A stretch of DNA of 64,000 nucleotides from Bog-473 sp036268485 (GTDB taxonomy: Bacteria; Actinomycetota; Acidimicrobiia; Acidimicrobiales; RAAP-2), in assembly GCA_036268485.1 (NCBI GenBank), contig DATAUC010000042.1, positions 124,001 to 188,000 on the forward strand. Reading direction: 5' to 3'. Below, piece after piece: positions 39,455 through 48,114 of this stretch. Position 1 is the first letter of the stretch. Every line of letters begins with the position of its first letter. The notes below the pieces were generated by a model, which was not told where the DNA came from, ran no database searches, and saw nothing but the letters and a program-made list of their open reading frames with translations. The position numbers and the translations under genes are program-made.

Positions 39455-40530
39455 TGAAAGCGGTTGTCCTCGTCGGGGGCGAAGGGACGCGGCTCCGTCC
39501 TTTGACGCTGACCGCACCCAAGCAGATGCTGCCCATCGTCGGGGTGCCGATGATTGAGCGGGTACTCGGCCATCTGGCCGCTCATGGGGTCGACGAAGCG
39601 ATTCTGTCCCTCGGCTATCTGCCGGATGCCTTCATGGAGGCGTACCCCGACGGTCATGCGGCCGGCATCGCCCTGACTTACGCCGTGGAACCCGAGCCGC
39701 TCGATACGGCGGGGGCGGTGCGCTTCGCCGCCGCCTTCGGTGGGGTGCAGGACACCTTCGTCGTCGTGAACGGCGATGTCCTGACCGACCTGGACCTGAC
39801 CGCGTTGGTGGCCTTCCATCGCGAGCGGGGCGCCGAAGGGACCATCGCCCTTCATCCGGTGGCCGATCCCTCCGCCTTCGGTGTGGTGCCGACCGACTCG
39901 GACGGCCGCGTCACGGCGTTCGTGGAGAAGCCGCCCCGCGACGAAGCCCCGACCAACGAGATCAACGCCGGCACCTACGTGCTCGAAGCCTCCGTGCTCG
40001 AACGCATCGCTCCCAGCGGGCGGGTGTCGATTGAGCGTGAGACGTTTCCGGCCCTGGTCAAGAGCGGCCGCCTCTTTGCCCGCTCCGACGAGTCCTACTG
40101 GCTCGATACGGGGACGCCGGCCGCCTACCTCCAAGCCAATCACGACCTGGTGTCGGGCCGCCGGGTGGGCCCGGTGGCACCGGGAGTGCAGGACCGGGGC
40201 GACGGTGTCCTGCTGCGCGGTGACAGCGAGCTCCGGGGCGACGTGGCGGGCCCCTCGGTCATCTTCGAGGGATGTGTCATTGCCGCCGGGGCCCGGGTGG
40301 AGCGCAGCGTGCTGGGGGCCGGCACCGTGATTGAGGCCGGCGCCACCGTGGTCGACTCCGTGCTCATGGAGGGCAGTCACGTGGCCGCCGACGCCTCGGT
40401 GGCCGGCTCCATTCTCGGACCGCGGGCCACCGTGGGCCAGCGGGGCGACGTGCGGCCGGTGTCAGTACTCGGATTCGGCTCGGTGGTCGCCTCGGGGACC
40501 GTCGTCGATGGCGAACGAGTGTCGGGCTAG
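39454..40530 (+). CDS. Mannose-1-phosphate guanylyltransferase (actinobacterial ManB-like)
   Basis: 358 residues, the same length and layout as mycobacterial ManB (Rv3264c). The nucleotidyltransferase domain has VVLVGGEGTRLRPLTLTAPKQMLP, VVNGDVLTDLDL, DPSAFGVVPTD, FVEKPP, EINAGTYVLE, VSIERETFPALVKSG and YWLDTGTP. A left-handed beta-helix follows from about residue 255. It should make GDP-mannose from mannose-1-phosphate and GTP, though a glucose-1-phosphate thymidylyl/uridylyl activity cannot be excluded. GTG 39454 shares one base with the upstream TAG. Confidence 0.9.
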   Translation: MKAVVLVGGEGTRLRPLTLTAPKQMLPIVGVPMIERVLGHLAAHGVDEAILSLGYLPDAFMEAYPDGHAAGIALTYAVEPEPLDTAGAVRFAAAFGGVQDTFVVVNGDVLTDLDLTALVAFHRERGAEGTIALHPVADPSAFGVVPTDSDGRVTAFVEKPPRDEAPTNEINAGTYVLEASVLERIAPSGRVSIERETFPALVKSGRLFARSDESYWLDTGTPAAYLQANHDLVSGRRVGPVAPGVQDRGDGVLLRGDSELRGDVAGPSVIFEGCVIAAGARVERSVLGAGTVIEAGATVVDSVLMEGSHVAADASVAGSILGPRATVGQRGDVRPVSVLGFGSVVASGTVVDGERVSG

Positions 40531-40542
40531 GGAGTCGGGCCG

Positions 40543-41493
40543 ATGCGCACCATGGTCACCGGAGGAGCCGGGTTCATCGGGTCCACGCTGGTCGACCGCT
40601 TGCTGGTCGAAGGGCACGAGGTCGACGTCATTGACGACTTCTCGACCGGGTCCCTCTCCAACCTGGCCGATGCCCGGGGCCGCGCCGGTCGGGCCCTGAC
40701 CATCCATTCCATGGACATCACGGCTCCGGCCGTGACCGAGCTGATGGCGCGCCGCCGGCCCGAGCTGGTCTTTCACCTGGCCGCCCAAGCCGATGTGCGG
40801 GTCTCGGTGGCCCGCCCCGCCTTCGACGCCGAGATCAACCTCATCGGCACCCTGCACGTGCTCGAGGGAGCCCGGTTGGCCGAGACCGAGCGGGTGATCT
40901 TCGCGGCCAGCGGCGGCACCCTCTACGGCGAGCCGGTACCCGAAGACTTACCGGTACGCGAAGCGCATCCACACCAACCGTTGTCGCCCTACGGCGTATC
41001 GAAGAAGGCGGTGCTGGACTATCTGGTGGCCTACCGCGAGCTGCACGCCCTCGAGTTTTCCGCGCTCGCCCTGGCCAATGTCTACGGGCCGCGCCAGAAC
41101 CCGCATGGCGAAGCCGGCGTGGTGGCCATCTTCGCCGAACGCCTGCTCAAGGGGGAGCCGGTCACCGTCTTCGGCGACGGCGGCCAGACCCGGGACTTCG
41201 TCTACGTCGACGACGTGGTCGACGCCTTCGTGCGGGCGGCCACCCGGGGCGGCGGCCTGGTCTGCAACGTCGGGACCGGTCGTGAGACCTCGGTCAACGA
41301 GTTGCTGTCCACCATGGCCGACCAAGCAGGCGTCACGCCGCTCATTGTCAACGCCCCGCTGCGGCCCGGCGAATTGCTCCGCTCCAGCCTCGATATCGAG
41401 CGGGCCGCCATCCAACTCGGCTGGCGCCCCTGGACCGAGCTGGCGGACGGCACCCGCGCCGTTATTGAGCACATCGGCCGGCAACTGGCTTAG
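40543..41493 (+). CDS. NAD-dependent sugar epimerase/dehydratase (UDP-glucose 4-epimerase-like)
   Basis: 316 residues, extended SDR. VTGGAGFIGSTLVDRLL (NAD loop), DDFSTGSLSNL, FHLAAQADVRVSV, the catalytic ASGGTLYGE and YGVSKKAVLDYL (Tyr and Lys), NVYGPRQNPHGEAGVVAIF and FGDGGQTRDFVYVDDVV are all present. Closest in outline to GalE and related NDP-sugar 4-epimerases. It follows manB by 12 bases and forms a sugar-nucleotide pair with it. ATG 40543 has a GGGAG upstream. TTA codon at about 40948 within EDLPVR is one of the rare UUA codons. Confidence 0.88.
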   Translation: MRTMVTGGAGFIGSTLVDRLLVEGHEVDVIDDFSTGSLSNLADARGRAGRALTIHSMDITAPAVTELMARRRPELVFHLAAQADVRVSVARPAFDAEINLIGTLHVLEGARLAETERVIFAASGGTLYGEPVPEDLPVREAHPHQPLSPYGVSKKAVLDYLVAYRELHALEFSALALANVYGPRQNPHGEAGVVAIFAERLLKGEPVTVFGDGGQTRDFVYVDDVVDAFVRAATRGGGLVCNVGTGRETSVNELLSTMADQAGVTPLIVNAPLRPGELLRSSLDIERAAIQLGWRPWTELADGTRAVIEHIGRQLA

Positions 41494-41508
41494 CGGCCAA
41501 CGTTCGGA

Positions 41509-42240
41509 TCAGCGGAAGAGATCCTCGCTTGGCGGGCGCACGATCTCGGCCCGCACCGAGGCCGGCCGCAACCAGTCGGCCGGGACGCCGCGCACGATGG
41601 CGGCCGGGATGCCTTTGTCTTTGCCCATGACCAGTTCGGCCGCCGAGGCCAGCTCGTCGGCCACGCACACTTCGGTGGCCACGAGTTCACGACCGGTCGC
41701 ATCGAGCGTGCCGCGCAGGTCGATGACGGCGGCCACGCCGGCACAGCCGATGGCCACGTCGGTCACGCCGCGGCGCCAGGTGCGGCCGAAGGTGTCCGAG
41801 ATGATCACGCCGACGTCCACGCCCAGCATGGCCTGGAGCCCGGCCCGGATGCGGCGGGCCGATCGGTCCGAATCCTCGGGGAGCAGGGCCGCCGTACCAA
41901 CCTCCACGTTGGAGAGGTCGATACCGGCGTTGGCGCAGATGAACCCGTGCTTGGTCTCGCTGATGATGAGGTCGCCGCGGCGGCGCACGATGCGTACCGA
42001 CTCCTGTTCGACCAGGGCCACCTTGGCCGCCGGATCGTCGGGGTCGATGCGCACCAGTTGCCCCTCGGCCTTTGACACCACTTTCTGGGTGACCACCACC
42101 ACGTCGCCGTCGGCCAGTACGGGGCCGCTGGGATCGGTCGGGGCCACGGCGTCGGCCACCATGCGGGCCAGATCAGCGCCGGGCGTCACCTCGGCGATGC
42201 CGGTCAGGGGGATGAGGGTGATGCCCTCAGGTGGTGACAT
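41509..42240 (-). CDS. cofE: Coenzyme F420-0:L-glutamate ligase CofE (FbiB N-terminal domain only)
   Basis: 243 residues. Adds glutamates to F420-0 through gamma-linkage. The sequence has LADGDVVVVTQKVVSKAEGQLVRI, the Glu and Arg of VEQESVRIVRRRGD, ISETKHGFICANAGIDLSNVE, SDRSARRIRAGL, IISDTFGRTWRRGVTDVAIGCAG and the VADELASAAELVMGK helix. Unlike mycobacterial FbiB it lacks the C-terminal nitroreductase-like domain, so it is a stand-alone archaeal-type CofE. ATG 42240 overlaps the cofD gene end by 14 bases, marking a tightly coupled pair. Later F420 steps, such as dehydro-F420 reduction, must be elsewhere. Confidence 0.94.
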   Translation of the reverse strand: MSPPEGITLIPLTGIAEVTPGADLARMVADAVAPTDPSGPVLADGDVVVVTQKVVSKAEGQLVRIDPDDPAAKVALVEQESVRIVRRRGDLIISETKHGFICANAGIDLSNVEVGTAALLPEDSDRSARRIRAGLQAMLGVDVGVIISDTFGRTWRRGVTDVAIGCAGVAAVIDLRGTLDATGRELVATEVCVADELASAAELVMGKDKGIPAAIVRGVPADWLRPASVRAEIVRPPSEDLFR

Positions 42241-43174
42241 CGAGCACCACCTGGGCCAGCGCGGCGCTGTGTTCGGGTGAATCCATGATGGTGGGGGCGA
42301 CGACACAGCGCAGGCCCTCGGCCTCGACGGCCGGCGCCAGGGCGCGGTCGGCCTCGTCAATGATCAGCGTGCTGACCCAGGGCGCGTACAGCCGGGCGAT
42401 GCCGACCACCGAGGCCTCGTGGCCAAGCTCGGTCAGGAGGCGATCGGCCGGGCCCTTGAGGGCGGCCCCGGCGATGATGGGGGAGACGGCGACGGTGTCG
42501 GCCCGGCGGGCCTCCAGGGCGGCGCGCACGCCGGGAATGGCCAGGAGCGGTCCGATCGACACGATGGGATTGGAGGGGCAGACGATGACCTGTTCGGCCT
42601 CGGCAACGGCCTCGAGCACGCCGGGTCCGATACTGGCCTCCTCGGCGCCGGCGAAGCGCACGGACTCCACGGCCACGCCGTGGTGCAGGCGGACGAAGTA
42701 ATCCTGGAAGCCCACCTCGGTCCCGGCTGGGCCGAGCTCGCTGGCTTCGGACAGGGTCAGCATGGTGCGCACCGGTTGGTCGGTCATGGGCAGGAGCCGT
42801 ACCGCAATGCCCCGGCGCGCCGCGATGGCGGCCGTGACGGCGCTGAGCGGCTGGCCCGACCGGAGGCGCTCGGTGCGGAAGAGGTGGGTGGCCAGGTCGC
42901 GGTCGCCCAGGCGGAACCAGCTCTCGCCGCCCAGCTCCGTCAGCTCGTCCATGACGGTCCAGGTCTCACCGACCACGCCCCAACCCGTCACGGTGTTGTC
43001 CATGCCGGCCAGGGTGTAGGTGACCGTATCGAGGTCGGGGCTGATGTGGAGACCGTGCAAGACGGTGTCGTCGCCCACGTTGACCACCGCGGTCAGGGTC
43101 TCGGGGGGGCAGACGCGGATGAGGGCCGACAGCATCCGAGCGGCACCGACACCGCCACACAGGGTGACACGCAC
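42227..43174 (-). CDS. cofD: 2-phospho-L-lactate transferase CofD/FbiA
   Basis: 315 residues. Transfers the phospholactate (or phosphoenolpyruvate-derived) moiety to Fo in F420 synthesis. VTLCGGVGAARMLSAL is the Rossmann start of CofD, VVNVGDDTVLHGLHISPDLDTVTYTLAG the conserved Asp-rich block, WFRLGDRDLATHLFRTERLRSG the substrate loop, and VCPSNPIVSIGPLLAIPG, ISPIIAG-like VSPIIAGAALKGPADRLL the GDP site. GTG 43174 is preceded by TATGCT six bases upstream. It heads the cofD-cofE operon. Confidence 0.95.
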   Translation of the reverse strand: MRVTLCGGVGAARMLSALIRVCPPETLTAVVNVGDDTVLHGLHISPDLDTVTYTLAGMDNTVTGWGVVGETWTVMDELTELGGESWFRLGDRDLATHLFRTERLRSGQPLSAVTAAIAARRGIAVRLLPMTDQPVRTMLTLSEASELGPAGTEVGFQDYFVRLHHGVAVESVRFAGAEEASIGPGVLEAVAEAEQVIVCPSNPIVSIGPLLAIPGVRAALEARRADTVAVSPIIAGAALKGPADRLLTELGHEASVVGIARLYAPWVSTLIIDEADRALAPAVEAEGLRCVVAPTIMDSPEHSAALAQVVLDVTT

Positions 43175-43180
43175 GCCGTG

Positions 43181-43186
43181 AGCATA
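43181..43186 (-). promoter_or_regulatory. Putative -10 (TATGCT) for cofD-cofE
   Basis: Minus-strand TATGCT ends six bases before GTG 43174. It lies in the 53-base divergent spacer with the acyl-CoA ligase promoter. Confidence 0.5.
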
Positions 43187-43210
43187 GGAGGCTCCCGGCG
43201 ACCCCTTTGC

Positions 43211-43216
43211 TACGAT
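43211..43216 (+). promoter_or_regulatory. Putative -10 (TACGAT) for the acyl-CoA ligase
   Basis: TACGAT ends eleven bases before ATG 43228, giving a leader of about four or five bases. Its -35 position overlaps the region of the cofD -10. Confidence 0.4.
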
Positions 43217-43227
43217 CCGCGCCCGCC

Positions 43228-44841
43228 ATGACGGTCCGCCCCGCTCCTCTCGGAACCCACGCCACGGCGGTCTCACTGCTGCGGGAGGCGGCGCGGGTCA
43301 ACCGCGACGTGGAGGCCTACATCGAACCGCGCGGTGCGGACGGCCGGCCACGGCGGGCGATCACGTTCGGCCAGCTGGACCGGGCCGCCGACGGTGTGGC
43401 GGCCCACCTGGCCACGCTCGGGGTCCACAAGGGCGACGTGGTCTGCCTCATGCTGCCCTCATCCATCGATTACGCGGTGGCCTACGCCGCGCTGCTCCGG
43501 CTCGGCGCCATCACCTCGGGCGTCAACCCGAGGCTGGGCCCGGCTGAGGTCACCTCCATCGTGGAGCGGACCCGTCCCGTGCTGGTCGTGACCGAGCATG
43601 AGCCGCCGGCAATGCTGGCGCTGGGCGATGCCGCCGTCCCGATGGTGACCGTCGGCGACCTGATGGCCCACCGCGACGACGAGCCACTGGCCGTCTGGCC
43701 TGAGCTCTCGGCCAACGATCCGGTGGCAGTGGTGTGGACGAGCGGGACCACCGGCTTCCCCAAGGGCGCGCTTTTCGACCACGCCAACCTGGCCGCCGTG
43801 GCGGCCGGCACCGACGTACTGAGCCAACCGGGCGACCGCCGGCTCTCACCGCTGCCCTTCGCCCACGTCGGGTACATGACCCGGGTCTGGGACGAGATCG
43901 CCCACGGCGTGACCACGGTCATCACGCCGACACCGTGGCGGGCCGAAGACGCCATCCGCATCATCAGCGAGGAATCGATCACGGTGGCCCAGGGCGTGCC
44001 GACCCAGTGGGCTCTCATGCTGGCCCGCCCCGAGCTGGGTCAGGCCGGGACCGACATCTCCTCGCTGCGCATCGTGAGTTCGGGCGCCGCCCGCATGTCG
44101 GCGGCCCAGGTGGCCGAGCTGCGGGCCCGGCTCGGCGTGCCGGTGGTGGTGCGGTACACCTCGACGGAATCGTCCTTGGGCACGGGCACCACCCTGGCCA
44201 CCTCGGACGAGGAGGTGGCGACCACGGTCGGCCAACCCGTCCCGGGCGTGGAACTGGCCATCGTCGACGACGAAGGGCAGGCGGTGGAGGACGGCGCCAT
44301 CGGCCGGGTCCTGCTGCGGTCGGGGGCGGCCATGCGCGGCTACTGGAGTCAGGGTCCCGGCCGGGGACGGCGCCTGGAGGAACTGCTGGACCGGGCGGCT
44401 ACGGCCGCCGTCGTTTCGGACGAGGGGTGGGTGACCACCGGGGACTTCGGCCGCCTGTCGCCTGCGGGCAATCTCCAGCTCTCGGGCCGATCGCATGAGC
44501 GCTACATCCGGGGCGGCTACAACGTCTACCCGGCCGAGGTCGAGGAAGTGCTGTCCTCCCACCCGAGTGTCGACCGGGCTGCCGTGGTCGGGGCGGCCGA
44601 TCCCATACTGGGGGAGATCGGGGTGGCGGTCGTGGTACTGGCCGCCGGTGCACAGGCGCCCGAGCTGGTGGACCTGCGGGCCCACTGCCAGGCGCGATTG
44701 TCGGACTACAAGGCGCCCGACGCCCTGGTGGTGGTCGACGAGTTACCGCTGACCCCCATGATGAAAGTGGACCCGAAGCGACTGGCCGTTCTGGCCGAGC
44801 GGGCGGCGCAGGAACGACTGGACGCCCGGTCTCGGCAATAG
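43228..44841 (+). CDS. AMP-forming acyl-CoA synthetase / ligase
   Basis: 537 residues, ANL superfamily. The AMP signature VWTSGTTGFPKGALF (about 171-185), the Thr/Glu loop YTSTESSLGTG, the adenine site GWVTTGDFG (the Asp of the TGD motif), the hinge GGYNVYPAEVEEVL and the C-terminal catalytic Lys in PLTPMMKVDPKRL are present. It should activate a carboxylic acid to its CoA thioester; the chain class is not readable. The SDR downstream (44915) may act on the same acyl chain. ATG 43228 is used. Confidence 0.93.
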   Translation: MTVRPAPLGTHATAVSLLREAARVNRDVEAYIEPRGADGRPRRAITFGQLDRAADGVAAHLATLGVHKGDVVCLMLPSSIDYAVAYAALLRLGAITSGVNPRLGPAEVTSIVERTRPVLVVTEHEPPAMLALGDAAVPMVTVGDLMAHRDDEPLAVWPELSANDPVAVVWTSGTTGFPKGALFDHANLAAVAAGTDVLSQPGDRRLSPLPFAHVGYMTRVWDEIAHGVTTVITPTPWRAEDAIRIISEESITVAQGVPTQWALMLARPELGQAGTDISSLRIVSSGAARMSAAQVAELRARLGVPVVVRYTSTESSLGTGTTLATSDEEVATTVGQPVPGVELAIVDDEGQAVEDGAIGRVLLRSGAAMRGYWSQGPGRGRRLEELLDRAATAAVVSDEGWVTTGDFGRLSPAGNLQLSGRSHERYIRGGYNVYPAEVEEVLSSHPSVDRAAVVGAADPILGEIGVAVVVLAAGAQAPELVDLRAHCQARLSDYKAPDALVVVDELPLTPMMKVDPKRLAVLAERAAQERLDARSRQ

Positions 44842-44914
44842 TGGTGAGCGCACCACCCTCTGAATCCATCCCGGTAGTGGCGACCGGACCAATTGAACTC
44901 TCGAAGGAGCAGGC

Positions 44915-45742
44915 ATGAGCCCCACGCAGATTGTCGGACAGGCGGACCCCAATCGGGGGACGGCCGCCGAGGCCATCACGCCGGGCCGCTATGTCGGCAA
45001 GGTGGCGCTGGTGACCGGGGCCGGATCGGGCATCGGGCGGGCCACCGCCCGGCGCCTGGCCGCCGAAGGTGCGGCGGTGGCCTGCCTCGATGTGGCCGAG
45101 GACGCCATCGCGGCCGTGGCCGAGGAGATCAACCGGGAAGCGGCGGACGCCGGCGGGCGGGCCATCGCCCTGCGCTGCGATGTCACCGATGAAGACGTGG
45201 TGGCGTCGGTGGTGGCCCAGGCCGGCCAGGAGTTGGGCCAGATCACCAACCTGTGCAACATCGCCGGCATCGGCGGCTTCTCGCATACCCCAGAGCAGTC
45301 GCTGGCCGGCTGGAACAAGATCCTGGCCGTCAACCTCACCGGCACCTTCCTCATGTGCCGGGAGGTGCTGCCGGGGATGATCGAGCACGGGGGGGCCATC
45401 GTCAACACGGTGTCGACGGCCGGCATGATCGGGCAGCCGTATTCGGCCGCCTACTGCGCCTCCAAGGGCGGGGTGAAGTTGCTGACCAAGGCCCTGGCCG
45501 TGGAGTACATGGCCCGCGGCGTGCGGGTCAACGGTGTCGCTCCCGGCGGCGTGGACACTCCCATCATCCACAACTTCGGGCCGCCCGCCGACGCCGACTA
45601 CACCCTCATCGCCCGCCTCATGACCCCGTTGGGGTTTGCCTTTCCGCACGAGATCGCCGGTGCGTTCGCCTACCTGGGTTCGAACGAGGCGGCCTACGTG
45701 ACCGGGGCCATCCTCTCCATTGACGGAGCGATCTCGACCTGA
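44915..45742 (+). CDS. Short-chain dehydrogenase/reductase (FabG-like)
   Basis: 275 residues, classical SDR. The cofactor loop is ALVTGAGSGIGRATARRLA, with CLDVAEDA indicating NAD over NADP (Asp after beta-2), the NNAG equivalent is CNIAGIGG, and the catalytic triad is Ser in NTVSTAGMIG, Tyr and Lys in YCASKGG. An N-terminal extension of about 25 residues precedes the Rossmann fold. Start ATG 44915 has a clear Shine-Dalgarno AAGGAG eight bases upstream. Substrate unknown; an oxo-acyl or hydroxyacyl-CoA fits its neighbour. Confidence 0.92.
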   Translation: MSPTQIVGQADPNRGTAAEAITPGRYVGKVALVTGAGSGIGRATARRLAAEGAAVACLDVAEDAIAAVAEEINREAADAGGRAIALRCDVTDEDVVASVVAQAGQELGQITNLCNIAGIGGFSHTPEQSLAGWNKILAVNLTGTFLMCREVLPGMIEHGGAIVNTVSTAGMIGQPYSAAYCASKGGVKLLTKALAVEYMARGVRVNGVAPGGVDTPIIHNFGPPADADYTLIARLMTPLGFAFPHEIAGAFAYLGSNEAAYVTGAILSIDGAIST

Positions 45743-45758
45743 CCATGTGCAAGGCTCG

Positions 45759-46940
45759 ATGGGTGCTGAGCTGGCTCCCCTCATGAGCGACGGTGGTGAC
45801 AGACCAACCAGGTTGCGTGTGGCGCTCGACGCCACCCCGCTGCTCGGCCAACCGACGGGTATCGGGGCCTTCACGTACGGCGCCATCACGGCGCTGAGCG
45901 CTCGACCCGGGGTCGACGTGCAGGCGTACGCCGTGAGCTGGCGCCGCCGCGGCGGCATTGCGGCCAAGGTGCCGGCGGGTGTGCGTAGCGGTCACCGACC
46001 CATGCCGGCCCGTCCTCTGCACGCCCTATGGGGCCGCCTCAATGCCCCCCCGCTGGAGTGGTTCATCGGCGCCGCCGATGTGGTGCACGGGACCAATTTC
46101 GTGGTGCCCCCCACCCGGCGGGCCGGTGCGGTGGCCTCTGTCCACGACCTCACGCCGCTGCACCATCCCGAACTCTGCAACGAAGCGACCCTGGCCTACC
46201 CCACCCTCATCCGGCGGGCCCTGGCCCGGGGGGCCTGGATCCACGCCGACTCCGCCTTCGTGGCCGACGAGGTGGTGGAGGCCTTCGGGGCCGATCCCGA
46301 TCGGGTCGCCGTGGTGGCGCCCGGCGTGCCGGCGCTGCCCGAGGTGCCGGCCGACGAGGCCCTAGCGCTGCGGGAGCCGTTCCTCCCTCCGGGCACCGGG
46401 CGCTACATCCTGGCCATCGGGACGGCCGAGCCGCGCAAGGACCTGCCCGGTCTGGTGCGCGTCTTCGACCACCTGGCGGCCCGCCATGCCGACCTGGGGC
46501 TCATATTGGCCGGGCCACCCGGCTGGGGCGAAGATGCCGTCACGCTGGCCATCGGTCACGCCACGGCGAAGGCCCGCATCGTCCGCACGGGCTGGGTCGA
46601 GGCACCGACCCTGGTGGCCCTTTTGCAGGGGGCTGCCGTGCTGGCCTACCCGTCGCTCTACGAGGGCTTCGGCTTCCCGCCGCTCCAGGCCATGGCGGCC
46701 GGCATCCCGGTGGTGGCCACCCGGGCCGGATCCCTGCCCGAGGTGCTGGGCGACGGCGCCCTCATGGTCAACATCAGCGACCCCGATGCGCTGGTGGAGG
46801 CGCTGGACCGGGCGCTGGGGGACGATGCCCTGCGGGACCAACTGGTGACGGCCGGGTTGGCCCGGGCCGCCGACTTCACCTGGGAGCGTTGCGGGGCCGG
46901 TCTGGAGGAGCTCTACCGGCGGGTGGCCGATCGTGTCTGA
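45759..46940 (+). CDS. GT4-family glycosyltransferase 1 of 3
   Basis: About 393 residues, GT-B fold. RVALDATPLLGQPTGIGAFTYGA opens the acceptor domain; AVASVHDLTPLHHPELCN, VAPGVPALP and the donor-domain ILAIGTAEPRKDLPGLVRVF, YPSLYEGFGFPPLQAMAAGIPVVATRAGSLPEVLGDGA carry the E-x(7)-E type nucleotide-sugar signature. It resembles mannosyl- or rhamnosyl-transferases of polysaccharide loci. ATG 45759 is used; ATG 45783 is an alternative. It overlaps the second GT4 gene by 8 bases and forms a three-gene unit. Confidence 0.9.
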   Translation: MGAELAPLMSDGGDRPTRLRVALDATPLLGQPTGIGAFTYGAITALSARPGVDVQAYAVSWRRRGGIAAKVPAGVRSGHRPMPARPLHALWGRLNAPPLEWFIGAADVVHGTNFVVPPTRRAGAVASVHDLTPLHHPELCNEATLAYPTLIRRALARGAWIHADSAFVADEVVEAFGADPDRVAVVAPGVPALPEVPADEALALREPFLPPGTGRYILAIGTAEPRKDLPGLVRVFDHLAARHADLGLILAGPPGWGEDAVTLAIGHATAKARIVRTGWVEAPTLVALLQGAAVLAYPSLYEGFGFPPLQAMAAGIPVVATRAGSLPEVLGDGALMVNISDPDALVEALDRALGDDALRDQLVTAGLARAADFTWERCGAGLEELYRRVADRV

Positions 46941-48114
46941 ATTGGCGGACGAGCCGACCGCGCCTGCATTGGCGGCCGAGCCGACCGTGCTCATGGCTGT
47001 CGAACAGTTGCGGCGCCGGGTGCCCGGGGGCATCGGGGCCTACGCCCGCGGGCTCTTGCGGGGCCTGGCCCAATGCGCCGAGGAGGGGGACGCCACCGAC
47101 GTCACCCTGATGGCCAGCCGGGTACCGGGGCGGATCTTCGGGGCCGGCCCGGTCGATCCGCTGACCCAATTCGGCCGGCCGGTGCTGCTCTCGGCCCTGC
47201 CCGGGCCCCTGCTGACCCGGCTCTGGGACAAGGGATGGGGCCACGTGCCCAAGGGCTTCGACGTGGTGCACTCCGTGTCGTTGGCCGCCCCGCTGGCCCG
47301 GGCGGAGCCGGCCCGTTCGGTGGTCACCGTGCACGACGTGGCCTGGCGGCGTCACCCCGAAGCCACCACGAAACGGGGGCGCACCTGGCACGAGGCGGCG
47401 CTGTGCCGGGCCCGTGATTCGGGGGCGTCACTGGTGGTCACCTCCCGGTTGGTGGCGGCCGACCTGATTGCCGACGGCGTGGACACCGAGCGCATCACCA
47501 TCGTGCACGGCGGCAGCGACCACCTGGTGCCCGAGGACCCGGCCCAGACCGCCGATCTCCTGGCCCGCCTGGGCGTGGCCGGCGACTTCCTGCTCACCGT
47601 CAGCACGCTCGAACCGCGCAAGAACGTCGACCGCCTGTTGCTGGCCTACCAGCGGGTGCGTCCATCGCTGCCTGAGCCGTGGCCCCTGGTCATTGTCGGC
47701 CCGGCCGGCTGGGGGCCGGCGCTGCCGAGCGTGGAGGACCAGGAAGGGGTCATCCTGGCCGGGGCGGTGAGCGACGCCACGCTGTCGGGCCTGTACCGAC
47801 GGGCCCGGGCCTTCGCCTACGTCCCGCTGACCGAGGGCTACGGGCTGCCCCCCCTCGAAGCCATGCGCTTCGGGACGCCGGCCGTGGTGGCCAACGAGGT
47901 GCCGAGCGTGCACGACCTGGACGAACCGGGCCGCCCGCCGGTGCGCATCGTGGATCCCTCCGACGTCGACGACATCGCCGCCGGCTTGGCCGCCGTGCTG
48001 ACCGACGAAGCGGTGCGCTGCGACCTGGCCGTCCGGGGTGAGGCCTACGCCCGGGCCCGAACCTGGAAAGCGGCGGCCCGCCAGCATGTGACGCTGTGGC
48101 GATCGCTGCGGTGA
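46933..48114 (+). CDS. GT4-family glycosyltransferase 2 of 3
   Basis: 393 residues. EQLRRRVPGGIGAYARGLL is the acceptor-domain start, then VHDVAWRRHPEATTKRGRTWHEAAL, VHGGSDHLVP, LLTVSTLEPRKNVDRLLLAYQRV, and the donor signature YVPLTEGYGLPPLEAMRFGTPAVVANEVPSVHD. It is clearly a paralogue of the two flanking proteins. GTG 46933 overlaps the first by 8 bases. Cytoplasmic; specificity unknown. Confidence 0.9.
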   Translation: MSELADEPTAPALAAEPTVLMAVEQLRRRVPGGIGAYARGLLRGLAQCAEEGDATDVTLMASRVPGRIFGAGPVDPLTQFGRPVLLSALPGPLLTRLWDKGWGHVPKGFDVVHSVSLAAPLARAEPARSVVTVHDVAWRRHPEATTKRGRTWHEAALCRARDSGASLVVTSRLVAADLIADGVDTERITIVHGGSDHLVPEDPAQTADLLARLGVAGDFLLTVSTLEPRKNVDRLLLAYQRVRPSLPEPWPLVIVGPAGWGPALPSVEDQEGVILAGAVSDATLSGLYRRARAFAYVPLTEGYGLPPLEAMRFGTPAVVANEVPSVHDLDEPGRPPVRIVDPSDVDDIAAGLAAVLTDEAVRCDLAVRGEAYARARTWKAAARQHVTLWRSLR

